A stretch of 60,000 nt of DNA, taken from contig CASHSZ010000052.1 of assembly GCA_949358305.1 (NCBI GenBank), forward strand, positions 64,001 through 124,000, in the 5' to 3' direction. Position numbers and translations under genes: made by a program. How positions within the stretch are numbered: position 1 is the first letter of the stretch; each line of letters opens with the position of its first letter. Below, piece by piece: positions 32,778 through 43,458 of the stretch. Under the pieces are notes generated by a model, which saw only the letters and a list, made by a program, of their open reading frames with translations, was not told the DNA's origin and made no database searches. The stretch is from Strigamia acuminata (taxonomy: Eukaryota; Arthropoda; Chilopoda; Geophilomorpha; Linotaeniidae).

Positions 32778-34191
32778 ATTAATCTTGTGGTGTTTGTGCT
32801 AAGTCAACTGCGATGTGAAATAAGCTCAAAATTTTTTTTTCAAATTTTATTGCTTGGGTGTTGCTAAAACTTATATTGAAGGCTTCTACTAAGGTTTAAA
32901 CACTATTTCTGAACATTCAGAGACATTGGTCTTGTGGTGTTTGTGCTAAGTCAACTGCGATGTGAAATGAGCTCAAAATTTTTTTTTCAAAATTTAATGC
33001 TTGGGTGTTGCTAAAACTTATATTGAAGGCTTCTACTAAGGTTTAAACACTATTTCTGAACATTCAGAGACATTGGTCTTGTGGTGTTTGTGCTAAGTCA
33101 ACTGTGATGAGATCAAAAGTCTATTCTCCCAAATCATCGGTTGGATGTTTCTAAAACTTACATTGGAGCCTTCTACTAAGGTTTAAACACTATTTCTGAA
33201 CATTCAGAGACATTGGACTTGTGGTGTTTGTGCTAAGTCAACTGTGATGAGATCAAAAGTCTATTCTCCCAAATCATTGCTTGGATGTTGCTAAAACTTA
33301 CATTGAAGGCTTCTACTAAGGTTTAAATACTATTTCTGAACGTTCAGAGACATTGGTCTTGTGGTGTTTGTGCTAAGTCAACTGTGATGAGATCAAAAGT
33401 CGATTCTCCCAAATCATCGGTTGGATGTTTCTAAAACTTACATTGGAGCCTTCTACTAAGGTTTAAACACTATTTCTGAACATTCAGAGACATTGGTCTT
33501 GTGGTGTTTGTGCTAAGTCAACTGTGATGAGATCAAAAGTCTATTCTCCCAAATCATTGGTTGGATGTTTCTAAAACTTACATTGGAGCCTTCTACTAAG
33601 GTTTAAACACTATTTCTGAACATTCAGAGACATTGGTCTTGTGGTGTTTGTGCTAAGTCAACTGTGATGAGATCAAAAGTCTATTCTCCCAAATCATTGC
33701 TTGGATGTTGCTAAAACTTACATTGAAGGCTTCTACTAAGGTTTAAATACTATTTCTGAACGTTCAGAGACATTGGTCTTGTGGTGTTTGTGCTAAGTCA
33801 ACTGTGATGAGATCAAAAGTCGATTCTCCCAAATCATCGGTTGGATGTTTCTAAAACTTACATTGGAGCCTTCTACTAAGGTTTAAACACTATTTCTGAA
33901 CATTCAGAGACATTGGTCTTGTGGTGTTTGTGCTAAGTCAACTGTGATGAGATCAAAAGTCTATTCTCCCAAATCATTGGTTGGATGTTTCTAAAACTTA
34001 CATTGGAGCCTTCTACTAAGGTTTAAACACTATTTCTGAACATTCAGAGACATTGGTCTTGTGGTGTTTGTGCTAAGTCAACTGTGATGAGATCAAAAGT
34101 CTATTCTCCCAAATCATTGGTTGGATGTTTCTAAAACTTACATTGGAGCCTTCTACTAAGGTTTAAACACTATTTCTGAACATTCAGAGAC
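32778..34191 (+). repeat. Higher-order unit with a duplicated three-monomer block
   Basis: 1,414 bp = 994 + 420. The block of AAATACTATT-type, GTCGATTCTC-type and plain A monomers is present twice in tandem, a visible unequal-exchange product. Confidence 0.88.
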
Positions 34192-37100
34192 ATTAATCTT
34201 GTGGTGTTTGTGCTAAGTCAACTGCGATGTGAAATAAGCTCAAAATTTTTTTTTCAAATTTTATTGCTTGGGTGTTGCTAAAACTTATATTGAAGGCTTC
34301 TACTAAGGTTTAAACACTATTTCTGAACATTCAGAGACATTGGTCTTGTGGTGTTTGTGCTAAGTCAACTGCAATGTGAAATGAGCTCAAAATTTTTTTT
34401 TCAAAATTTAATGCTTGGGTGTTGCTAAAACTTATATTGAAGGCTTCTACTAAGGTTTAAACACTATTTCTGAACATTCAGAGACATTGGTCTTGTGGTG
34501 TTTGTGCTAAGTCAACTGTGATGAGATCAAAAGTCTATTCTCCCAAATCATCGGTTGGATGTTTCTAAAACTTACATTGGAGCCTTCTACTAAGGTTTAA
34601 ACACTATTTCTGAACATTCAGAGACATTGGACTTGTGGTGTTTGTGCTAAGTCAACTGTGATGAGATCAAAAGTCTATTCTCCCAAATCATTGGTTGGAT
34701 GTTTCTAAAACTTACATTGGAGCCTTCTACTAAGGTTTAAACACTATTTCTGAACATTCAGAGACATTGGTCTTGTGGTGTTTGTGCTAAGTCAACTGTG
34801 ATGAGATCAAAAGTCTATTCTCCCAAATCATTGGTTGGATGTTTCTAAAACTTACATTGGAGCCTTCTACTAAGGTTTAAACACTATTTCTGAACATTCA
34901 GAGACATTAATCTTGTGGTGTTTGTGCTAAGTCAACTGCGATGTGAAATGAGCTCAAAATTTTTTTTTCAAAATTTAATGCTTGGGTGTTGCTAAAACTT
35001 ATATTGAAGGCTTCTACTAAGGTTTAAACACTATTTCTGAACATTCAGAGACATTGGTCTTGTGGTGTTTGTGCTAAGTCAACTGTGATGAGATCAAAAG
35101 TCTATTCTCCCAAATCATCGGTTGGATGTTTCTAAAACTTACATTGGAGCCTTCTACTAAGGTTTAAACACTATTTCTGAACATTCAGAGACATTGGACT
35201 TGTGGTGTTTGTGCTAAGTCAACTGTGATGAGATCAAAAGTCTATTCTCCCAAATCATTGCTTGGATGTTGCTAAAACTTACATTGAAGGCTTCTACTAA
35301 GGTTTAAATACTATTTCTGAACGTTCAGAGACATTGGTCTTGTGGTGTTTGTGCTAAGTCAACTGTGATGAGATCAAAAGTCGATTCTCCCAAATCATCG
35401 GTTGGATGTTTCTAAAACTTACATTGGAGCCTTCTACTAAGGTTTAAACACTATTTCTGAACATTCAGAGACATTGGTCTTGTGGTGTTTGTGCTAAGTC
35501 AACTGTGATGAGATCAAAAGTCTATTCTCCCAAATCATTGGTTGGATGTTTCTAAAACTTACATTGGAGCCTTCTACTAAGGTTTAAACACTATTTCTGA
35601 ACATTCAGAGACATTGGTCTTGTGGTGTTTGTGCTAAGTCAACTGTGATGAGATCAAAAGTCTATTCTCCCAAATCATTGGTTGGATGTTTCTAAAACTT
35701 ACATTGGAGCCTTCTACTAAGGTTTAAACACTATTTCTGAACATTCAGAGACATTAATCTTGTGGTGTTTGTGCTAAGTCAACTGTGATGAGATCAAAAG
35801 TCTATTCTCCCAAATCATTGGTTGGATGTTTCTAAAACTTACATTGGAGCCTTCTACTAAGGTTTAAACACTATTTCTGAACATTCAGAGACATTGGACT
35901 TGTGGTGTTTGTGCTAAGTCAACTGTGATGAGATCAAAAGTCTATTCTCCCAAATCATTGGTTGGATGTTTCTAAAACTTACATTGGAGCCTTCTACTAA
36001 GGTTTAAACACTATTTCTGAACATTCAGAGACATTGGTCTTGTGGTGTTTGTGCTAAGTCAACTGTGATGAGATCAAAAGTCTATTCTCCCAAATCATTG
36101 GTTGGATGTTTCTAAAACTTACATTGGAGCCTTCTACTAAGGTTTAAACACTATTTCTGAACATTCAGAGACATTAATCTTGTGGTGTTTGTGCTAAGTC
36201 AACTGCGATGTGAAATGAGCTCAAAATTTTTTTTTCAAAATTTAATGCTTGGGTGTTGCTAAAACTTATATTGAAGGCTTCTACTAAGGTTTAAACACTA
36301 TTTCTGAACATTCAGAGACATTGGTCTTGTGGTGTTTGTGCTAAGTCAACTGTGATGAGATCAAAAGTCTATTCTCCCAAATCATCGGTTGGATGTTTCT
36401 AAAACTTACATTGGAGCCTTCTACTAAGGTTTAAACACTATTTCTGAACATTCAGAGACATTGGACTTGTGGTGTTTGTGCTAAGTCAACTGTGATGAGA
36501 TCAAAAGTCTATTCTCCCAAATCATTGCTTGGATGTTGCTAAAACTTACATTGAAGGCTTCTACTAAGGTTTAAATACTATTTCTGAACGTTCAGAGACA
36601 TTGGTCTTGTGGTGTTTGTGCTAAGTCAACTGTGATGAGATCAAAAGTCGATTCTCCCAAATCATCGGTTGGATGTTTCTAAAACTTACATTGGAGCCTT
36701 CTACTAAGGTTTAAACACTATTTCTGAACATTCAGAGACATTGGTCTTGTGGTGTTTGTGCTAAGTCAACTGTGATGAGATCAAAAGTCTATTCTCCCAA
36801 ATCATTGGTTGGATGTTTCTAAAACTTACATTGGAGCCTTCTACTAAGGTTTAAACACTATTTCTGAACATTCAGAGACATTGGTCTTGTGGTGTTTGTG
36901 CTAAGTCAACTGTGATGAGATCAAAAGTCTATTCTCCCAAATCATTGGTTGGATGTTTCTAAAACTTACATTGGAGCCTTCTACTAAGGTTTAAACACTA
37001 TTTCTGAACATTCAGAGACATTAATCTTGTGGTGTTTGTGCTAAGTCAACTGCGATGTGAAATAAGCTCAAAATTTTTTTTTCAAATTTTATTGCTTGGG

Positions 37101-40100
37101 TGTTGCTAAAACTTATATTGAAGGCTTCTACTAAGGTTTAAACACTATTTCTGAACATTCAGAGACATTGGTCTTGTGGTGTTTGTGCTAAGTCAACTGC
37201 GATGTGAAATGAGCTCAAAATTTTTTTTTCAAAATTTAATGCTTGGGTGTTGCTAAAACTTATATTGAAGGCTTCTACTAAGGTTTAAACACTATTTCTG
37301 AACATTCAGAGACATTGGTCTTGTGGTGTTTGTGCTAAGTCAACTGTGATGAGATCAAAAGTCTATTCTCCCAAATCATCGGTTGGATGTTTCTAAAACT
37401 TACATTGGAGCCTTCTACTAAGGTTTAAACACTATTTCTGAACATTCAGAGACATTGGACTTGTGGTGTTTGTGCTAAGTCAACTGTGATGAGATCAAAA
37501 GTCTATTCTCCCAAATCATTGCTTGGATGTTGCTAAAACTTACATTGAAGGCTTCTACTAAGGTTTAAATACTATTTCTGAACGTTCAGAGACATTGGTC
37601 TTGTGGTGTTTGTGCTAAGTCAACTGTGATGAGATCAAAAGTCGATTCTCCCAAATCATCGGTTGGATGTTTCTAAAACTTACATTGGAGCCTTCTACTA
37701 AGGTTTAAACACTATTTCTGAACATTCAGAGACATTGGTCTTGTGGTGTTTGTGCTAAGTCAACTGTGATGAGATCAAAAGTCTATTCTCCCAAATCATT
37801 GGTTGGATGTTTCTAAAACTTACATTGGAGCCTTCTACTAAGGTTTAAACACTATTTCTGAACATTCAGAGACATTGGTCTTGTGGTGTTTGTGCTAAGT
37901 CAACTGTGATGAGATCAAAAGTCTATTCTCCCAAATCATTGGTTGGATGTTTCTAAAACTTACATTGGAGCCTTCTACTAAGGTTTAAACACTATTTCTG
38001 AACATTCAGAGACATTAATCTTGTGGTGTTTGTGCTAAGTCAACTGCGATGTGAAATAAGCTCAAAATTTTTTTTTCAAATTTTATTGCTTGGGTGTTGC
38101 TAAAACTTATATTGAAGGCTTCTACTAAGGTTTAAACACTATTTCTGAACATTCAGAGACATTGGTCTTGTGGTGTTTGTGCTAAGTCAACTGCGATGTG
38201 AAATGAGCTCAAAATTTTTTTTTCAAAATTTAATGCTTGGGTGTTGCTAAAACTTATATTGAAGGCTTCTACTAAGGTTTAAACACTATTTCTGAACATT
38301 CAGAGACATTGGTCTTGTGGTGTTTGTGCTAAGTCAACTGTGATGAGATCAAAAGTCTATTCTCCCAAATCATCGGTTGGATGTTTCTAAAACTTACATT
38401 GGAGCTTTCTACTAAGGTTTAAACACTATTTCTGAACATTCAGAGACATTGGACTTGTGGTGTTTGTGCTAAGTCAACTGTGATGAGATCAAAAGTCTAT
38501 TCAACCAAATCATCGCTTGGATGTTGCTAAAACTTACATTGAAGGCTTCTACTAAGGTTTAAACACTATTTCTGAACATTCAGAGACATTGGTCTTGTGG
38601 TGTTTGTGCTAAGTCAACTGTGATGAGATCAAAAGTCTATTCTCCCAAATCATCGGTTGGATGTTTCTAAAACTTACATTGGAGCCTTCTACTAAGGTTT
38701 AAACACTATTTCTGAACATTCAGAGACATTGGTCTTTTGGTGTTTGTGCTAAGTCAACTGTGATGAGATTAAAAGTCTATTCTCCCAAATCATCGGTTGG
38801 ATGTTTCTAAAACTTACATTGGAGCCTTCTACTAAGGTTTAAACACTATTTCTGAACATTCAGAGACATTGGTCTTGTGGTGTTTGTGCTAAGTCAACTG
38901 TGATGAGATCAAAAGTCTATTCAACCAAATCATTGGTTGGATGTTTCTAAAACTTACATTGGAGCCTTCTACTAAGGTTTAAACACTATTTCTGAACATT
39001 CAGAGACATTGGTCTTGTGGTGTTTGTGCTAAGTCAACTGTGATGAGATCAAAAGTCTATTCTCCCAAATCATTGGTTGGATGTTTCTAAAACTTACATT
39101 GGAGCCTTCTACTAAGGTTTAAACACTATTTCTGAACATTCAGAGACATTAATCTTGTGGTGTTTGTGCTAAGTCAACTGCGATGTGAAATAAGCTCAAA
39201 ATTTTTTTTTCAAATTTTATTGCTTGGGTGTTGCTAAAACTTATATTGAAGGCTTCTACTAAGGTTTAAACACTATTTCTGAACATTCAGAGACATTGGT
39301 CTTGTGGTGTTTGTGCTAAGTCAACTGTGATGAGATCAAAAGTCTATTCTCCCAAATCATTGGTTGGATGTTTCTAAAACTTACATTGGAGCCTTCTACT
39401 AAGGTTTAAACACTATTTCTGAACATTCAGAGACATTGGTCTTGTGGTGTTTGTGCTAAGTCAACTGTGATGAGATCAAAAGTCTATTCTCCCAAATCAT
39501 TGGTTGGATGTTTCTAAAACTTACATTGGAGCCTTCTACTAAGGTTTAAACACTATTTCTGAACATTCAGAGACATTAATCTTGTGGTGTTTGTGCTAAG
39601 TCAACTGCGATGTGAAATAAGCTCAAAATTTTTTTTTCAAATTTTATTGCTTGGGTGTTGCTAAAACTTATATTGAAGGCTTCTACTAAGGTTTAAACAC
39701 TATTTCTGAACATTCAGAGACATTGGTCTTGTGGTGTTTGTGCTAAGTCAACTGCGATGTGAAATGAGCTCAAAATTTTTTTTTCAAAATTTAATGCTTG
39801 GGTGTTGCTAAAACTTATATTGAAGGCTTCTACTAAGGTTTAAACACTATTTCTGAACATTCAGAGACATTGGTCTTGTGGTGTTTGTGCTAAGTCAACT
39901 GTGATGAGATCAAAAGTCTATTCTCCCAAATCATCGGTTGGATGTTTCTAAAACTTACATTGGAGCCTTCTACTAAGGTTTAAACACTATTTCTGAACAT
40001 TCAGAGACATTGGACTTGTGGTGTTTGTGCTAAGTCAACTGTGATGAGATCAAAAGTCTATTCTCCCAAATCATTGCTTGGATGTTGCTAAAACTTACAT

Positions 40101-40383
40101 TGAAGGCTTCTACTAAGGTTTAAATACTATTTCTGAACGTTCAGAGACATTGGTCTTGTGGTGTTTGTGCTAAGTCAACTGTGATGAGATCAAAAGTCGA
40201 TTCTCCCAAATCATCGGTTGGATGTTTCTAAAACTTACATTGGAGCCTTCTACTAAGGTTTAAACACTATTTCTGAACATTCAGAGACATTGGTCTTGTG
40301 GTGTTTGTGCTAAGTCAACTGTGATGAGATCAAAAGTCTATTCTCCCAAATCATTGGTTGGATGTTTCTAAAACTTACATTGG

Positions 40384-41982
40384 TGTTGCGAGCAGAAACG
40401 CAACAGAAATAATGATAAGTTGAAAAAAGAGCTTCAGTTTTTTTACCTGAGTCGATGGAATATTCACGTTGTTCTTTCCTTTGTCGTAAGCTATTCGGAT
40501 CTTTGATTATTGGTCGAAATATATCGCAGCAGAATCTTAAGTCATAGAATTTTCGCAAGTAGTTTGAGATTCGGGCGCGTCGCGCCATCTAGCGACAGGG
40601 TCGGGCATCGGGTTTATCTACAAAGATAATTGAAGGTTTTTAATTTCGGTTCCGGTTAGTTTGAATAATTTTCGAGAACTTATCTGACACGGTACAGGCA
40701 GGCATTGGGTCGCTAATTAAAGGCGATAACGGCGAGGATGGGTTTCAAAGCGAAAAGCGAAGTCGTTGTTGATTATCGAGCGGTTTGGTCTGGTCGGAGT
40801 GCACTCGGAAAGATGTTGTTTTGAAGCTGTAGATTTGAATACATTAGTTTAGAAACCACTCCGGTGATTAAATAAAGAGCTTTAGTTGTAATTTACCGTG
40901 GATTAAAGTCCGATGATTCGGCGTTGGGCCGAGGCGAAGCTTCGTTGGTCACCAAGGAGCGTTGATCGGCTAGATCCGCCATTAGAAGACAGTTGGTACA
41001 ACGAGCCTCGTTTTCGATTGAGATTTAATTTGATTCAGAATAAGATTTGTTCGACTTAAGTTTTTATTGTGTGATTTAATACGATTTCGAATTGATTAGT
41101 TGGTTACTTTTTCGTTGTTTTGTGTTTCGGTTAAGATTCAATCGTTTGGTCGGGTGTCACGTGATTTGGCGCATCGTGCATCTTTTCGGTCGAGTTCGGG
41201 TTTTATAACTCGCCCGCGAATAGCATTGGGTTTAGTGCGGGAGATGGGAATTTAATTCCGTGCAATGCAAGGGATTTATTAAATGCGCACAACGAGTGTC
41301 GAGGATGCATTATTTGGGTTCTTTATTCGTATTAAGACAGTGGCCATGTTCGGGATGCGAGAATTACGATTGATTAGATTAAGTTTCCATTGACATTGAT
41401 TAGGCGACGTCTCGTGGCGAAATGTAGCAGTTTTCGGGTTTTCGAGATTTCCATTCAATGTTCGTTGAGGTTTTAATTTTGAAGGTTTGCACCTTCTTTC
41501 AATTCATTTTCGCTGTATTAAATAATCATTAGGGTTTGAGTTATTTATATGCACGATTTTCGATATTAAAGATAAGTTTTTTGGTGTAATTTGAACTCTC
41601 AACGGCCGTTCTTGTTTTGTTGTACGGAGGCCGTTTTGAGACATTGGCTTTTTGATATATTGTTATCTATTTTATTAATAATGCTGTCGTGTTGACGTTT
41701 ATTGTTGTTAGAGACCGTGACACGAGTTTACACATTGTAAAAACAGTTATAGTTTTGTTTTGAACGATTAAACATCGGTTTATATTTGTTCGTAAATAAG
41801 AACGAGTGTTTCTTTTCGTTTTGCACACGAGCGCGAGATTCGAATCTGCGCCATCTTTGATTTACGAAAGACGAGATTGATATTCGAGCCCGAATATCCG
41901 ACAACAGTCATGTTTAAAGCAAAAGCCAGGTTCTCTTGTTTTGGTCGACATGGAGAGGACAATGATGGCCACGTCAGAAAAC
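40384..41982 (+). repeat. 5' LTR of LARD-like element, first part
   Basis: Nearly identical to the solo LTR at 55519 except for 40837-41413 (577 bp), which is replaced by 51 diverged bases there. Contains GCGCCATCTTTG (41848-41859), a reverse YY1-like site. The last five bases (AAAAC, 41978-41982) are the left target duplication of copia B. Short frames shared with 55445-55723 and 56389-56571 have no domain. Confidence 0.85.
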
Positions 41983-42005
41983 TGTTGGTCTATTGGACCG
42001 CCAGT

Positions 42006-42049
42006 TGTGTCGATGTGACATAAAATCTGTGTCGATGTGACGTAAAATC
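42006..42049 (+). promoter_or_regulatory. Tandem 22-bp repeat in copia B LTR
   Basis: Two adjacent copies of TGTGTCGATGTGAC-R-TAAAATC; the second has TGACGTAA, a CRE/ATF-like site, and the first TGACATAA. Both are repeated in the 3' LTR at 48732-48775. Likely an enhancer in U3. Confidence 0.5.
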
Positions 42050-42262
42050 ACATTCTCATTGCCTAATTATCTAATCTCGATGTATTTATCCCGTACTTAT
42101 TTATATCCGATGATATTTGCTTATTTAGATATTTTACATTTGTTTATTACTATTTAACACACAGTATCATGCTGTGTCCAGTGTTTTCTCTTAATTCAAG
42201 CTTTGTTTGATTATGTAATTCGTTTTCACGACACCAGGTGTCGTTAGTATTCTCATCACCTT

Positions 42263-42281
42263 CCAAGATGGCGGCGACCAT
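42263..42281 (+). promoter_or_regulatory. YY1/Pho consensus site in copia B LTR
   Basis: CCAAGATGGCGGCGACCAT contains the full YY1 consensus CAAGATGGCGGC. It lies about 130 bp upstream of a TATA-like TATAAG. Duplicate at 48989-49007 in the 3' LTR. Confidence 0.5.
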
Positions 42282-42394
42282 CGCTTTGGCTCTCGCCCTT
42301 ATGTTTTCACTTTGTAATGACTTCATTTGTAAGTATTTTGGTTTAGTAAACTTATTTTTATGTTTTTAAACACTGCCTGGTTTATTGCACGACA

Positions 42395-42400
42395 TATAAG
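42395..42400 (+). promoter_or_regulatory. TATA-like box in copia B LTR
   Basis: ACATATAAGCGC; transcription would be expected to start about 25-30 bp downstream. Copy in the 3' LTR at 49121-49126. Confidence 0.4.
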
Positions 42401-42540
42401 CGCATTTGCGCGGTCGTTTTATTCGTTTTTCGCTCCCGACGTCGCCCACACGTTCGTACGAGTAGTGCGACGCCTTTGCAACGTTACACTCGAAGTTTCG
42501 AGTGCTTTTTGGTCGTTTTCCTCTGCTACCGACCTACAAT

Positions 42541-42558
42541 TGGTAGCAGAGGATGGTT
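42541..42558 (+). promoter_or_regulatory. Primer-binding site of copia B (initiator tRNA-Met 3' end)
   Basis: TGGTAGCAGAGGATGGTT, 2 nt after the LTR, complementary to the 3' end of initiator tRNA-Met including CCA; identical to copia A. Confidence 0.93.
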
Positions 42559-43458
42559 CTCATCCTTTGCACGCTAATTTTCCACTAACAATTGCCGAAC
42601 ATTCCGCGAATTTCGTGAATTTCGCGGCAATTTTGTATTTTTAGGTTTCCGCGACGATTTCCGGCATTTTTCGGATGTTTCACGACGTGAGACGACGCCT
42701 ACATCCACACAACGCCTTGACGACGTTGTGCACCAGTTATTTTCATTAATTATCGCCGAAAATTCCGCGGGTTACGCGAATTTTGCGGCGATTTTGTTTT
42801 TTTTGCAGATTTCCGACGTTTCGACGACGTTCTTCGATTCGACGACGTCGAGCAGACGTCCGCCATCGAGAAACGAGATTAATTCTCGCTGTGTCACACC
42901 CCGGCGTGTGCACAGTATCGCCGAACTTAAAAAACGACGATTTTCAACGCTTTAAGTGAAGAGCCTCGATTTAAATCGAGAAGAATTTGGATTTTCGAAT
43001 CCAAATTGCGTTTTTCTCAGTTCTTCGAGAGAACTGTGCCGTGTTATCTGATTGCACGAGGCTGTGTGACAACCCACAGCGATTCATCTATTTCTCCTTC
43101 ATTTCGTGAAACTTTGTTAATTTTAAGTGGGTATTTTGGAGTGGGACACTATTAGTATCGGCACTGCCCTACGGACAAGTCTGTCCAAGCGGTGTTTGTA
43201 TTCTAAAGCAAGGCTGAGCCCTGCGCCACCTAGCACTCCCGCAGCCCCAGGAGGCTATAAAGGAAGCTAGGGGGACACTTGCTTTAGGTTCTCAGCCGAT
43301 TGTAGCATCGGCTCCCCTTCTGGTGATATCCGCTTTGAACCACGTGGGAGGTGATTTAGTGAATAGTGCAACGATTTTGTGTGAACAAACATTCGTCCAC
43401 ACCTTCTGTGCCTTAGTGAAGTGCTTCGATCGCCGTTATACCATTCTCCTGAGTCTGT
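42559..43458 (+). other. 5' leader of copia B
   Basis: About 0.9 kb without a domain-bearing frame. AATTCCGCG-type blocks with GCGAATTT are repeated at 42599-42645 and 42761-42800 (imperfect), so the leader contains an internal duplication. Confidence 0.6.

Larger units (their letters stand above)
27268..40383 (+). repeat. Satellite array 2 with 994-bp higher-order repeat
   Basis: 13.1 kb of head-to-tail monomers, 140 bp (A) and 147 bp (B). The marker ATTAATC occurs at 27801, 28795, 29789, 30783, 31210, 32064, 32778, 34192, 34906, 35753, 36173, 37020, 38014, 39148 and 39575. Intervals of 994 recur and every other interval (427, 854, 714, 1414, 847, 420, 1134) is a sum of 140s and 147s. Canonical order after the marker: B1 (GAAATAAGCTC), B2 (GAAATGAGCTC), A with ATTGGACTT, A with AAATACTATT and AACGTTCAG, A with GTCGATTCTC, A, A with ATTAATC. 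No coding capacity. The array ends at an element boundary at 40384. Confidence 0.98.
41983..42538 (+). repeat. 5' LTR of copia B
   Basis: 556 bp. It carries a tandem 22-bp repeat (42006-42049), CCAAGATGGCGGCGACCAT (42263-42281) and TATAAG (42395-42400). These suggest upstream control sites followed by a core promoter. Confidence 0.95.

Noticed and set aside
27268-40383. Regular short repeats suggesting a CRISPR array
   Set aside because: Monomers are directly adjacent with no unique spacers, the units are 140-147 bp, and the surroundings are eukaryotic retrotransposons.
27268-40383. CENP-B box within the satellite monomer
   Set aside because: No stretch fits the TTCG-N4-A-N2-CGGG core; the closest ATCGG words lack the rest.
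42325-42810. Intron in the copia B leader (GTAAGT at about 42330 to a TTTGCAG near 42810)
   Set aside because: The donor lies upstream of the likely transcription start after TATAAG, so it would not be in the RNA.
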